Source: Branchinecta lynchi (taxonomy: Eukaryota > Arthropoda > Branchiopoda > Anostraca > Branchinectidae). Taken from it: a stretch of 64,000 nt of DNA. The notes under the pieces are model-generated. The model had not been told where the DNA came from, did not search any database, and saw nothing but the letters and a program-made list of their open reading frames with translations. Made by a program: the position numbers and the translations under genes. Positions 13,487-26,519 of the stretch are shown piece by piece. Position 1 is the first letter of the stretch, and every line of letters starts with the position of its first letter. The stretch covers positions 31,688,228 to 31,752,227 of the forward strand of contig JAKZAP010000003.1 in the NCBI GenBank assembly GCA_023053575.1, in the 5' to 3' direction.

Positions 13487-14790
13487 TCAGCCGCATAAAC
13501 TCGGTAATGTCCAGCTTGCATCCCAGTCGGCCCAATCGTTTGGTTTTCGAGCATGTTAAGTACTTTCCAGCTTGCATCCCAGTCGTTTGGTTTTTTAGCA
13601 TGTTACAAAGTTAACGACCCCTCCCCCCCCCCTCCATCTCCCCAAGCCAATGCCGCATGTGGTTCGGAGACACGTTTTTCATGTGTAACCCATCAGTTCT
13701 TACCACCCATAATGTTTCACTCGAATCGGACTACCCGTCCGCAAACTACGGACGTCGGAAATTTCCAGATTCCCCTTCCCTTAACTCCCCCAAAAATGGT
13801 CGGATCCAGGAACGGAAACTTTCCTATGGCAATGTGTCAGGTCTTTAAAGTCTTATTTGGTCGATTCGCTAGTATGCCTGCCTAGTTTCATCGTCCTTAG
13901 CATATCTAGAAGTACCCTAGCTTGCGATCACCGGAATTCCCGGAAACCCCGATCCGACTCCCCCTAAAGAGCCCCGATATGATATGGTTCTGTCAAGAAT
14001 CTATTTAGGGCTTATACTCAGTCCTTTCCACCGAATTCCATCCCGGTCCCCCCGCGCTAGGCGTTTCATGAATATTCCGATGTCCCCCTTCAACGCCTCC
14101 CACAAATATCGGATCCTGTCCTGACTTGACCTGGAACATCTGAGACGACACCTCTTTCCACTTGCCAAGTTTCATTCAAATCCCTTTGACAGTTATGGAT
14201 GTCACAAGATTCCTGATTCCCCATCCCTCCACTCCCCCCACGATGATCGGATCATGCAAACGACTTTTGTCAAGTCAGTTTGTTTGAGTCCTGATATGCC
14301 AGGCCAGTTGCATCGTCCTAGTACATCAGGAAGTACCGAACTCGCGGGACAATCAGAGATCCGCCCCCCCCCCCGTAGTGTCCGGATCCGGTCCGGTTAT
14401 GTCAATGATGTATCTAGTGCTTGTGCTTGTTCTTCCCACCAAGTTTCATCCTGATCCCTTCACTCCAAGCGTTTCCCAAGATTTCCCGTTGCCCTCTCCA
14501 ACTCCCCCCTAAGTAACCGGATCCGGTCCGGATTTTATGCCAACGTCTGAGACAACATCCGATAACCCGTTCGAGTTAAAAACACCTCACGTCCCCCTCC
14601 CTCTGCTCCCCCACGATGCTCAGATCGGAGAAGTGACTATTTCCAACTTAATCCTTTTGGGTCCCTGATACCTGCCAAGTTTCATCACCATGTGGAAGTG
14701 CCCGAACAAGCAAAACCCGGTCCGAAAGACCGACGGACGGACAGAGTCTGTGATCGCTATATGGCACTTGACCGAAGGACAAGCATAGAA
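13487..14790 (+). mobile_element. Family 1 hairpin-ended element, 5'-truncated copy
   Basis: The copy begins inside the family (GCCGCATAAACTCGG, as at 29696) and runs through the C-run units to the 3' end TATGGCACTTGACCGAAGGA at about 14760-14790, where the terminal hairpin is decayed. It lies in the 2.6-kb MARK intron between exons 15477 and 12891. Confidence 0.55.
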
Positions 14791-15476
14791 AATTCTTAAA
14801 CAAAACTCAAAGGCAGGTCACAGGCATTAACTAACGCCATAGGTTACTTCCGTACATCGGTCGCCTTCAAACTATCGCTCGACATCAGCGGATGAGTAAG
14901 CCATAAAAAGTTACCAATTACACAGTCACCATGATGAGTGGTCAGGAGGATCAAGTCCTTAATTCGCACTAAGTTGGGCTTTAAAATAATTTCAAGTAGT
15001 AAATAAAATATAGCAATTAAGCTTGTCGAGAACTTCCCCAATAGGGAAATTCCTAATTTTCCTAAATAACTCCTAACAAGAGTATCCAAACGTCGTCTAG
15101 CCCTTATATCACCGCCGACTGGCCGCCTAACTCAAACTTCGGTTAAAAGACTAACCATTATGTTTATATTTCTGAAATGATTAACTTTTATTTCTAATAG
15201 ACAAGGAGAAAGATACCCAGACTTTCCGTCCCATTATGTCCTCTCGAAAAAGGCTACTTTACTATTCATCTCTCATTTCGCCAACGTCCCTTGGGCACTC
15301 CTTACCCCCCTCCCCGTCCAACCCTGGGGTCTTTTAACATACTGAATGCCGTTGCTTTAACTTACGTAACTATTTGTGAAATGACTGATGTATTTATGTT
15401 TTCGATATTACACTCACTCTTCAGTACTGAAGAATTACAAATTAATTATAATAATAGTAAACATACTAGCACTTAC
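14791..15476. other. Intronic, no gene seen
   Basis: The region around 15395-15470 (ACTCTTCAGTACTGAAGAATTAC followed by AT-rich sequence) resembles a retroelement tail also seen near 15825. Nothing coding was recognised. Confidence 0.35.
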
Positions 15477-15530
15477 TTTCTGTAAGCTTCCTTGGTTCAA
15501 TTGTGTCTTGTCTATGATCTTGATAGCAAC
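15477..15530 (-). CDS. MARK/PAR-1 kinase exon: VAIK lysine segment
   Basis: The exon is 54 nt, 18 codons (VAIKIIDKTQLNQGSLQK), phase 0 at both ends, with acceptor TTTGCAG and donor GTAAGT. It carries the beta-3 strand lysine of the V-A-I-K motif that contacts ATP phosphates. The segment is nearly identical to the corresponding part of animal MARK proteins, which usually read NPTSLQK where this one has NQGSLQK. It joins TGKE of the previous exon to LFREVRIMK of the next. Confidence 0.95.
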
Positions 15531-15607
15531 CTGCAAAAAAAACAAAGGCTTAACATAAGCATTACTAACGCCTAGCTACACCTAAATGAAACTGAGAGAT
15601 GGGGGAG

Positions 15608-15667
15608 TGGCTACCCCCCTCCTGTTTCGCCCCCTCTTGGTAAGGGTCCTCTACAGGCTGTAGCCAA
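15608..15667 (-). ncRNA. Hammerhead-like relic
   Basis: The stem-II block GGACCCTTACCAAGAGGG followed by GCGAAAC is shared with the Penelope hammerheads, but CTGANGA reads CTGTAGA and the stem III/cleavage region is lost. Confidence 0.35.
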
Positions 15668-17271
15668 AGTACATCTTGAGCTTCGTTTTTTTTTTTTTTT
15701 TTTTTTTCATGTACTTCATTGTATATTTAGTAGGCTAATTTGTCGTTAACGGTCAGCTGTTTATTAGTATGTAAGTGTGTGTGAGTTTGACTGACATATT
15801 GTTGTTCTTTTTTTTATACATTACTCTTCAGTTTTGAAGGATTCAAATAAACAATAATAATAAATAATAAAATAGTTTCGCATTGCTTCACGGTCGTCCG
15901 AAGCGCTGCTTCTTTATGTCAAAAATTGTTGATAAAGAAAGTTGTGTGTTTGTGAATAGTGTAACTGAATATTTGTTGCAAGGTTCGAATGTGTTTAACT
16001 CCCTCCGGTGTTTCCACTTTTCAGGACGGAACTCATATGTCTCCTTGGGTCCCAAAAGAAATTGAGGGATCGTACATTTTTCCGTCAGCCTGTCTGTATG
16101 CAATAACGTGAACTCCAGCACGTTTGAGGTTTTTTCCGAAAAGCTCGTGCTCATCTTCAAGTTAAGAGTACGGTTAGGATCGTAGATGGGCTTTGTAGCT
16201 CAATTTTTTGGATGGTGTGTGGAATGACCTCCGGCCAAGCTGATAGGAAGGTTGGTAAGTAGAAGGACATACTGAATCAGAGAATGCTACTTTCTTAATG
16301 TCAGACGATTAGTTATTCCGGACTCTTATTAAAACCGGAATCAACAAATTAACCTAATTATTCCAGTAAACGAAGCTTCAAATATGCAATCACACACACT
16401 TTTTCAGGGAAATTATAAGATGAATGTAGGACAAAAAATCTCATGTCCGCAGAGGAATCCGCGACCAGTGTCATCCCGCTTTCGCATCCATTAAGCACGG
16501 CTACTGTGCAGTCTGAGCCTATCAAGGAAGTCGACAGATACTCGACTGCAAAGGCGTGGAAACACGAACGATGGTGATGCCTTATTCAACGAATAACCGA
16601 TAAGCCATCTACGCGAACGCGCACACAGCAGCCAGCAAGCTGACCTACCCAAAGAAGAAACTAAAAAGATGACGAGACGGCTGAGACGGTATTATCGGCT
16701 TGTAAAAAGTTTTATTGTAACCCTCAATCATGTTTATTGCAATCAATTATGCATTCACGTGTCAGCCTTACTTAAACGGGGGTCGACTCCGCGGAATCCT
16801 GGTCCATTGTTATACATACATACATACAAGCCATTCATCGGGTATAAAATCAGTTTCGCACTAGACTTTGACCAGCAAAGCTCTCAGTTCTCTACACAAT
16901 TCGCACCAGCCCCTTGACACAATTTTGCACAGACGGGTTTCGGATAGATGGGAAAGAGAAGGAAGCGGATAATTTCGTTAACCAAATAGGCCTGAATTAT
17001 CATAAAAAATCAACGAATTTTATTTTAGCATATTCGTTGGCCTTTACAAACCCCATTTTCGTTGGTCGTTGATTTTTTTTTTTTTTTTTTTTTAAAGGAA
17101 GTCTTCTATGAGAGGGAGGTGAGGTCCTCGTGGGCTTGGTTGGAACCTTGGATCCAGTAGCGCCATTTCAGTTAACCTCAGAGGGGGGGGGGGGAATCAT
17201 GTTGGGCACCCCATCCTAGATTTTTTTTTTTTTTTTAAATCAAACGCAATATTCAATAGCTCTTTTTGGGA
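15668..17271. other. Intronic, no gene seen
   Basis: The stretch contains a T23 run (about 15687), an (ATA)n tail near 15855, a CATACATACATACA microsatellite near 16815, a T22 run near 17071 and a G11 run near 17183. The phrase GATGGGCTTTGTAGCTC (16183) is a scrap of family 2. No coding sequence was found. Confidence 0.4.
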
Positions 17272-18536
17272 TCCCAAAACATAAGTGGAGGGATACCTAT
17301 GACATCGCAAAAGTTGTCCGTCTGTCCGTCCGTCCGTCTGTAAGCACGATAAGTCTCGAAGGGAATGAGATATTTTGATGAAACTTGGTGTGAGGGTTCG
17401 TTGGGTCGTCGGACCAGTCAAGTTCGTAGATGGGCTTTGTAGCTCTACATTTAGGGGTGGGGGAGGGGATTCAAATTAAGGGACAAACAAAATATTTTGA
17501 AACAGCTAACGTGATAGTCGATTATGGGGTAAGAAGACATGCTGAACACGATGGTGAAAATTGTCATCGGACAAGTAGTTCGCCCGGAATCCGGCCAAAA
17601 CCGGAAAGTTTGTTGAAAGTAAAAGTTTTATCTGAAGTTGATTAGATGTTCGATTTAGGGGTAGGAAGACATGCTGAAGACGATGGTGAAAACTATTTTC
17701 TCGACGGACAAGTATTTCGCCCGGAATCTGGCCCAAACCGGAAAGTTTGTTGAAAGTAAAAGTTTTATTTGAAGTTGATTAGATGTTCGATTTAGAGGTA
17801 GGAAGACATGCTGAAGACGATGGTGAAAACTATTTTCTCGACGGACAAGTATTTCGACCGGAATCCGGCCCAAACCGGAAAGTTTGTCAAAATTAAAAGT
17901 TTCATTTTGAGTTGATTAGATGTTCGATTTAGGGCAAGAAGACATGCTGAACACTTATGTGAAAACAAGTTTCTACCCGGACATGTAGTTCGTCCGGAAT
18001 CCGGCCAAAACCGGAAATCTGTTGGAAGTCAAAGTTTTATTTCTAGTTGATTAGATAAGCGATTTAGGGGTAAGAAGAGATGCTGAGTCCCTGTATGACA
18101 ATCATATTTTACCCGGACATATAGTTCGACCGGAATCCGGCTGGAATCGGAAAATTTGTTATAAGCTAAATTTCTATTTGAAGTTGATTAGATGTTCATT
18201 ACTGGGGAAAGAAGATGCCCTGATTTCGTCTTTGAGCTTTCTTTTTTCGCCGGACAAGTAGTTCTGGAGTTCGGCCGGAACCGGGAAATTGGCAGAAGTG
18301 GCAGGAAGTTTTTGTCAAAACAGATATGACTTATAGGGGTAAAAACACACATGCTGAATCCAAATCTGAACTTAGTTTTCTCAGGTGATTAGCTATTTGG
18401 CCTTAATCTGTTTCTGAATTTTAATTGTAAAAAAGTTCAAGGAGTCTGGCGAAGACTGGATCTGGCTAAGACAAGACCCAGTTGTCTGGATCAGATATTG
18501 AATTTTTGGGATCCCATCGAAACCTTTGGTCTTGTT
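17272..18536 (+). mobile_element. Family 2 element with ~135-bp tandem core, plus orientation
   Basis: Palindromic TTTTGGGATCCCAAAA at the left end and TTTTTGGGATCCCA near the right end bound a core of about six to seven tandem ~135-bp units. The recurring phrase GAAGACATGCTGAA occurs near 17531, 17667, 17801 and 17938, decaying rightward. Each unit carries CCGGAATCCGGCC-type palindromes. A GTCCGTCCGTCCGTCTG microsatellite lies near the left end. It has no protein; apparent ORFs are the tandem units read through. An inverted partner lies at 20133-21314. Confidence 0.6.
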
Positions 18537-18552
18537 GAGAGAATTCAACGCA

Positions 18553-18850
18553 GTTTTTATGGCACTTGCCTTCCGGCCAAGTGCCATACACCTAACACTT
18601 TTCCGTCGGTCGCTCAAATGATCACGAGTTAGGCTACTTCGAGATTGCTACGACGATGAAACTTGGCAGGCATATCAGGGACCCGACCTTGGAAATAATC
18701 ACTTCCCCGGTTCCACCATCGTGGGGGAGTGGAAGATGGGATGCAATATCGAGGAATGCGTACCTTTCGAACGGGTGATCGGACCTGGATGAAACTTGAT
18801 AGTTGGAAAGAACACATGTCTCACATGTCCCTTCTCGCGTCAGGAGCGGA
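18553..18850 (-). mobile_element. Family 1 element 3' fragment, minus orientation
   Basis: The terminal hairpin TATGGCACTTGCCTTCCGGC.. at 18558-18588 is intact with a 9-10 bp stem. It is followed by minus-strand family 1 text (GATGAAACTTGGCAGGCATA) up to about 18850. It is truncated in its 5' part. Confidence 0.5.
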
Positions 18851-20132
18851 TCTGACAACTATTCAGACGCGTGGGAGTACCCAACCATGAGCTGATTCAC
18901 AATAAGAGATGATGAAGGCACAGATCGTAAAATGGAATTTAAAATGTTTGAGGCTAGCGTACATGTCCGTCAAGGCGAAGGAACTTTCATTTGTTATGTC
19001 ACACACAGTACCGTAAAGCTGATGCGGACCCTGTTTTGGCTCCAGCAGAGCTGAAGCACCATTTGTTACGAACTTCAGTCAAGCTCAGCAATTTGGCATC
19101 AAAATAGATCTATGCCCGGGTTTAATCCTTATTATGACATGAGTCAACCCTGGGAATCACGTGAACCTTGCGTCGTGCATATTAATTAGCAATCGATCAG
19201 TATCAGTGAAGCTTGCGCAGTCAAAGGGCTGCAACTAAGTGATGGAGTATACAACAATCGCATGGGGCTTTGTGCTACAAGCTACTAGGAACAAAATGCA
19301 GACTTCCGTTCTATTGCGGTCCATAGCCTTTTCGAGGCAACAGGTATCATGATCAGAAGCCATTAGAGCTTCCAATAACTCTCTTTCTCTAGAACGAATA
19401 CCTCTCTTTTCCATTTGTTCCTTCTGTTTAGTTTTTATCTTTACTGTATGTATTCCCGTTTCCATTTACTTGCTTTTTTTCTTTATATAATCAATGATGC
19501 ATAACCGAGAACGTGCCTTGGTCTTACTTTGGATAGACATAAGATGTGTGTGACTGGGTATGACTAGTGATGCTGAAGATTCGTTCGATTATTTTGTTAA
19601 TTGTGCGCTCGCGCTCTGCTTAGAACAACCTTCGAAACCTATAACTAAGAAAATCAGAAAACTATGTTCCTGCGCACCATAAGCCTCGTTCACATGCACG
19701 ACTAGCCAAGCACAGATGCCTAGGCCAAGCTTAGCCAGGCACCGAGTTCTGGAGCCTAGAATTCCATGCCTTGTCCAGAATATGTGCCTAGGCATTCGTG
19801 CTTGGCCAGGCATGCTTGTGAACCGCACTATACAGGTATCGGCCTTTCCATTCTTCAAACCGCCAGAAGCCGAAAAAACACCTTAGGATTATCACCGACA
19901 AATGTTGCTCGGATCATTATTATTCATAGATTATTTAATTTTCATTTGGAATCGCATTCAAAACATGCCGTTAGCATTAGATGCTGGGCCATTTTCAACC
20001 ATATAGACTAACGCGGCGCACCCGCGGCTAAAAGCGAGGAGTCGGTGACTCAGAATCTAAACGTAGCTGTAGAAGGAAGGATAATGCAGCCACTACATAT
20101 CGAACAAAAACCCACGATTGTGTTTCGTAAAA
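18851..20132. other. Intronic spacer between the inverted family 2 copies
   Basis: Nothing coding was recognised. Around 19680-19830 short words of the type GCCTAGGC / TGCCTAGGCA recur in both orientations, giving a locally hairpin-rich patch. Confidence 0.35.
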
Positions 20133-21314
20133 AACAAGACCAAAGGTTTCGATGGGATCCCAAAAATTCAATATCTGATCCAGACAACTGGGTCTTGTCT
20201 TAGCCAGATCCAGTCTTCGCCAGACTCCTTGAACATTTTTACAATTAAAATTCAGAAACAGATTAAGGCCAAATAGCTAATCACCTGAGAAAACCAAGTT
20301 CAGATTTGGATTCAGCATGTGTGTTTACCCCTATAAGTCATATCTGTTTTGACGAAAACTTCCTGTCACTTCTGCCAATTTCCCGGTTCCGGCCGAACTC
20401 CAGAACTACTTGTCCGGCGAAAAAAGAAAGCTCAAAGACGAAATCAGGGTATCTTCTTTCCCGAGTAATGAACATCAAATCAACTTCAAATAGAAATTTA
20501 GCTTATAACAAATTTTCCGATTCCAGCCGGATTCCGGTCGAACTATATGTCCGGGTAAAATACGATTGTCACACAGGGACTCGCAGCATCTCTTCTTACC
20601 CCTAAATCGCTTATCTAAACAACTAGAAATAAAACTTTGACTTCCAACAGTTTTCCGGTTTTGGCCGGATTCCGGACGAACTACATGACCGGATAGAAAC
20701 TTGTTTTCACATAAGTGTTCAGCATGTCTTCTTGCCCTAAATCGAACATCCAATCAACTCCAAATTAAACTTTTAATTTTGACAAACTTTCCGGTTTGGG
20801 CCGGATTCCGGTCGAAATACTTGTCCGTCGAGAAAATAGTTTTCACCATCGTCTTCAGCATGTCTTCCTACCCCTAAATCGAACATCTAATCAACTTCAA
20901 ATAAAACTTTTACTTTCAACAAACTTTCCGGTTTTGGCCGGATTCCGGGCGAACTACTTGTCCGATGACAAAATGGTTTTCACCATCGTGTTCAGCATGT
21001 CTTCTTACCCCATAATCGACTATCACATTAGCTGTTTCAAAATATTTTGTTTGTCCTTTAATTTCAATCCCCTCCCCCACCCCTAAATGTAGAGCTACAA
21101 AGCCCATCTACGAACTTGACTGGTCCGACGACCCAACGAACCTTCTCACCAAGTTTCATCAAAATATCTCATTCCCTTCGAGAGTTATCGTGCTTACAGA
21201 CGGACGGACGGACGGACGGACAGACGGACGGACAGACGGACGGACGGACGGACAGAAGGACAACTTTTGCGATGTCATAGGTATCCCTCCACTTACGTTT
21301 TGGGATCCCAAAAA
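20133..21314 (-). mobile_element. Family 2 element with ~135-bp tandem core, minus orientation
   Basis: This is the reverse complement of 17272-18536 over its full length, including the end phrase AACAAGACCAAAGGTTTCGA, the ~135-bp units and the GGGATCCCA palindromes. Near 21197-21260 the GACG microsatellite is longer than in the partner (about 14 four-base units, GACG with some GACA). Together the copies form an inverted repeat with ~1.2-kb arms and a 1.6-kb spacer. Confidence 0.6.
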
Positions 21315-24300
21315 GCGGGTGCTTGAACTGGGTAGCTGTACGCTAAACACTATCGATACTGCACGGTACCATAATGCTGGTTTATTGATCGTTACAAAGA
21401 CACGAAAATGGATAATATACATCCTCACTCAAAATCTATACGTACATGTCATGCACTCTTACGTGTACGCAACCTCCGCCGAATTAGCTAGGCCGCGCTG
21501 CTGTTCAATCCTTAGTGACAATTGACAGAAAATTATCCGAGCAACTAACACTCCTACAACTTATACGCCCGAGCAACGTTCATTTTATCAACTTTATGCT
21601 ACTGCGGTAGCTGCTGCTGTTTCAGCCCCCCCCCCCCCCCCCCTCCCGCAAAAAAACACAATCGTTCGAATACAGTCGGGAATTTTGCGCTGTGTAACGG
21701 CTGAAGTTGGAGATTCTTCTTATCGGTTCTTGCCCTGACAACCTAAAATTGTGCAGTCCAAGGGCTCCAGGCGGAGATTCTCGAAGCATCACCGCTTCCC
21801 CAAAATATTCGAAAACCAACCAATTCTCTGCAACCAACTAACAAGTCAATTTGAAATCACTACTAGGAAAGGATGATGGAAAGAAACGTGCCAAATATGG
21901 CATTCTTGGTCGGACGAATTTATTAATATAGAACCGGTTTCAGGTACCAGTTGTAGGGAACCGCCGACCTTTGCCACAGCGATGGGAGCAAGGACGTTCA
22001 ATTATCTAGGGAATTTTCTGAAATACGGTACTAAGAAAGACAGCGCGGACAGAACTGTTGATATGAGCAAACGTACACGGAAGATCTATTCACAGTGAAT
22101 GCGTCCCACGCAACACGTTGTCCTTAGTTGTGACCTAATGACAACAATACGCGAAAGAACAGAAAATAGTGCTTGCCCAGGGCAGGCTAACATAACTTGT
22201 AATAGTTCAGAAAAATGTAGCAAATGGATATGTAAACAACAAAAATGAATAAACCTATACGATTGGCTTAAAAATAAAAGAGACAAACAAACAAATAAAC
22301 AGCAAGCATAAAGAAATGGGAGTTAAAAGTTTCGAGATCATTTAAATGAGAGGTGGTTAGTGCGAATGCTGACAAATAAATGTGTATTGATTTATCTCCA
22401 GAGACATCGTGAGGAGTCGTTGGGAGTATAGACGGGCATAGTGGAAGTAAGGTGCATGTTGTGTTGTTCTTATGCATAAATGCTAGGTTATATTTTGGTA
22501 CAAACGAACGGGCGTTCCTATTACCCGGTACAAAGGCAGAACTACACAAAGGGGTGTAAGTAAAAGAAAGGTGAGAACAAAATCTGACAATATAATATAC
22601 TGTCGTGGCCCGGGGGTCTGGCTCTGGATCACTGTGTACCAAAGTGTGAGGGAAAAGTTGATTTGATGAGAGTTGGAGTAGTGAACAGTAGGCCTAACGT
22701 AATTTTTCGTTTATCTTTTTTTCCGTCTTGCGCAGATGACTTTTTGTCACCTTCAGCGCGGAATTTTGATAATTTGGTCTACATCTAAGTGAAGTTTTGT
22801 TGTTCATATAAAAGCAAAAAATCTTATCGTATCAGATGTCTTTGACTAATGACTTGGTGGGCCATTGATCCTAAAATGATGAAACTACTATCTTACTTTT
22901 ACCGACAAAGCTACTTCGAACTACAAAGGACATGATATTTTAATCTTCATTAAGATCCATATCCAAACAAGGACTTACTTATCCCACCTAAGCTTCTGCA
23001 ACAGACAGATCCGTCCTCTGGTGCGAGGCCCCGTGAAGGAGAGGCAAGAACTCGGGCATCAAAGATTCCTGTCCTCAACAGAAACGCGTTTCGAACAAGA
23101 CAGAAAACAAATATTATGGTGTCTAAACACGATGGTGTCTAAAATGATTCGCTGTGCTCATTTTTTTTTTTTTTTTTTTTTCCCGTAGCATCTTTTGTAA
23201 TTCAACTTATTTTTATATTACTTAAAAGCTAAGAAATCATGTTTCGTACTTTTTGTGGCTACTCCTCCATCCCTCAGTGACGTTACTTTTAATATATTTT
23301 TACCCAATTTTAACTATTCACGTCACCTAACTTTTTAAATTAACCCATATTTTATTTACGATTTTTCGCCCCTAATATTTGGAAATTAAATCTCTCATTT
23401 TGATCTTTTAAAACATTTCTTTAACTACATTTTCTTTAAACAACTAAATATAAACTATTAAAAAAATAAACACTTAAATAAAAAAAAATAAAGATCCTCA
23501 ACACCTTCACACACCAAGTCATCAACCCCAGCTATTTACTGGCACAAACACAAGGACAAAAGACAACACAATAAACCAGAAAATTTATTTCAATGCTGTG
23601 CTCATGAGAGGAATTTAGGAATCCCGGAATTCCTATTTTGGACGAAAAGAGAGGCTGGCAACGAGCAAGGGGGTTAAAGCAGGAAGTGAATGTCTCACTG
23701 TTATTGCACTCTGGTAAAGGAAAAGTTTACTAGAGAGGAATAGAGAGACAAGTTGGTTATTGCGTACTTTGAGCACTTCTTCAATTTATCAAGGCTTCAC
23801 CAAAACGTCAATGCCTCCCCCCCCCTCCCTGCCCACAGACACACAACCACAAGCGAAAGTCCAAATTGTTTTAAATTGGTTACCGAACCACGTGCCAACC
23901 AGGCCGGATATCACCGCTCAAAGAAACTGTCGGCACAAATAACTTGGCCACTCATCCTCCAACAAGCAGGGATCGAAGCGTTCGCCAAAGATCTGGACCT
24001 TTAGATCACTTTTCTGCAATCCTCACGTGAGGAATTTACAATCAGACCACCTGGCTTCGGGAAAGACCCCTGTCAAACTGAAGCTATAGGGACCTTCGCC
24101 AAGGTGCTAGCCTGAAAGGACTCGTGAACTGTTAAGTATAGATATGATTCAATATGCATTGAAATTTACTTCTTACACAGTCTTTAATTCCTAGTTTTCC
24201 CAGTTCCACACAAAAGTTCACAAAAAGACAAACGCTATTTTTATACATCACAACCTTTTCCCTTTTCTGAAAAAAAAAAAATTACCGGATGTTAATTTTT

Positions 24301-25124
24301 GTATTATTCTGTATTTTGTTTTTTATTGCAGATTAGGTAGGCTGTTTAAAATTTGTATATTCACTTTTCGTTTCAAAGGAGTCGAACATGAATAAATGTG
24401 TATATAATTTTGAACGACAATACAATTTGTGCGACTTCTCACGACAGCTTCTTCAAGTCGTCTTTTCGAAGCATTAAAGCCAGTATGACACACGAAATGG
24501 TTATTTCAAAATCAGCCACTTAAGGCTCGTTACAACCATTCGCGAACCAGCGTAACGGCAATAAAAGCATGTCCTCTAACCCTGAGCAATGATGTTATCA
24601 GCTGTCATATTATCACCCTTCTACCGCAAATCTGGGCGTGGCTTTTGCCTATCCAATCTCTCGCCGAAAGGTCACACAAGTTCCACAAAGCTTGAGTGAG
24701 TTTGCTTGACCAAACGTGGAAATGACGCAAGTTCGTTCTGAATACGACATGTGAATATGCGTTAAAAGCTTTGTCTACGGTTAAGGCTGTCAACTGGGGT
24801 CACGGAATCCCTACCAGACTTTTTATTATTGCATATTTTCCTTAAAAATATACAAGGTGTACAAAAAGTAAACCCTAACGATTCATAATCCAGTATTATC
24901 TAGGGTGTTAGGGGAGATAAATTGCTTTCAGGTACAAAAGTTTTTCACATGTACAGTACAGTACACCCAGGCGTACCTAACTCTTAGGCCTTTAACAGAT
25001 GCCCGCAGTTTATTCGGTATCAAACCTTCTGGTACTCATCTATCACCATATTGTACGAAAAGGTGGGCATTGTTGTTTCAGGGAAAGGAACCAGGAGATG
25101 CGCTGGAGGCCAGATTTCTTGTTC
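21315..25124. other. Intronic, no gene seen
   Basis: The stretch contains a C18 run (21626), a T22 run (23160), and an AT-rich low-complexity block (23190-23520). I found no exon of MARK and no recognisable transposon protein on either strand. Confidence 0.4.
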
Positions 25125-26088
25125 TGCGTTTATTTACGAATCCGACCAAGTTTTTAGTCTACATCCTTCCAGTGTCCGTTTCCCAATTTTTACACAGTGG
25201 GCTTAGGCAATCCAGCTTTTTTATCTCCATCACCAAACATCGTCAGTAATCTATCACGTTATCTGATTACCTTAGATATCAGTACTTTTCATCACCTCTG
25301 ATTTTTAAACTATAACCTATGTACATGATTTGATTTTTGTTAAAGTTCAATGGGCACATTAAACTACCCCAATCCCACTCTTTAACAACCTAGGAACAAT
25401 GCTTACCCCCTTTCAACAGTTTCCTCTCTGTGATAGTTCAAAGCGTAATTTTTGGGCCAGAACATGCTCAATTTACTAGCTTGGACAAAGATAAAAGTGA
25501 CGTTTCTTATAATACTTAGTAGATCTTTATTGTATGCATAAATCAGCTTCTATAATTCAGATTGGAATAGGTTATTTGTTTTTGAATGATTTTTGTTGCT
25601 ATGGTATTTTTATAAACTTATTGCATATTCTGGTACATTTTATAAAGCAAGCTGATCAAGCTTCACAACACTATTCCACAAAGAAAAACTTCTAATAGGC
25701 ACTTTAAGCCATGGAACTTCTGATGAAACACTAGAACAACCAGGTAAACTGCATCTGCGGCTTGACTTTGGTGGCATCTCAAATATATCCTTTTCTATCA
25801 AGCATTGCTGGGAGTTTTTGAATTTCCTGCCACGATATCCCATCACCTAAGATTTGGATCGCCGAAATGCCAGAGAGGTAAAGACAAGGGATAACAAGAA
25901 AACGGCCGATTTTCGTAGCGTCTTCTAAAGGAAGTCGGAAATGTGTATTTGTGAAGCATTTAATACAAAGTAAAGCCTTAGAAGTGTCCATTGTGCTTTA
26001 AGGTAGGTTCGATTCCAGATTCAAATCTTAAACACGAATTCGGAATCGGATTTGATTCCTTTCATGATTGGATTCGCCCATCTCTATT
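25125..26088. mobile_element. Fragments of the GGATTCGAATCC hAT-type MITE
   Basis: The central part (25140-25345) matches 11345-11540. The right end at about 26010-26088 finishes GGATTCGCCCATCTCT like 11668. About 650 bp of unrelated sequence separates them, and the left terminus is missing. Confidence 0.45.
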
Positions 26089-26519
26089 GAACTTACAGTA
26101 GAATTATTGGTCTCAAAATACCTATTCGGGGAATTATTCATTTTCTGTCATCAGAATTACATGCTTTTGTAAGCACATGCGTCAACAACAGCAATGGATC
26201 ACTAAACACGGTCAATGACAAACGTCAGCTTTTCGGTGATGTAAAAAAAGCTAAAAAAAATCCATTCGCGCCCACTTCCGCTTATGAGTGACTCACTTCA
26301 CTTTAGCAGTCGCGTGATGATACCATCTCACTCGTGATAAGACAGGACCCAAGCTCTGGGAAAATTCCATAAAAATAGAGAATACTGATAAGTAGTTCTT
26401 GTGAGTGATAATGCTAATATTTATCTGGACGGAGGACCACAATAAATCATGGATTTTTGCCCAAAAAGGAAGCTTTACTTTTTCTTGTTTTTGACCTCGA
26501 ACTAGGGCCACCCATACAG

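Noticed and set aside
17430..17873. Overlapping ORFs with repeating peptides such as RLQHVFLPLNRTSNQLQIK
   Set aside because: These are the ~135-bp tandem units of family 2 read through in one frame; the same peptides arise at 20796-21086 from the inverted copy.
21190..21525. ORF with TDGRTDGRTDGR repeats
   Set aside because: It is translation of the GACG microsatellite.
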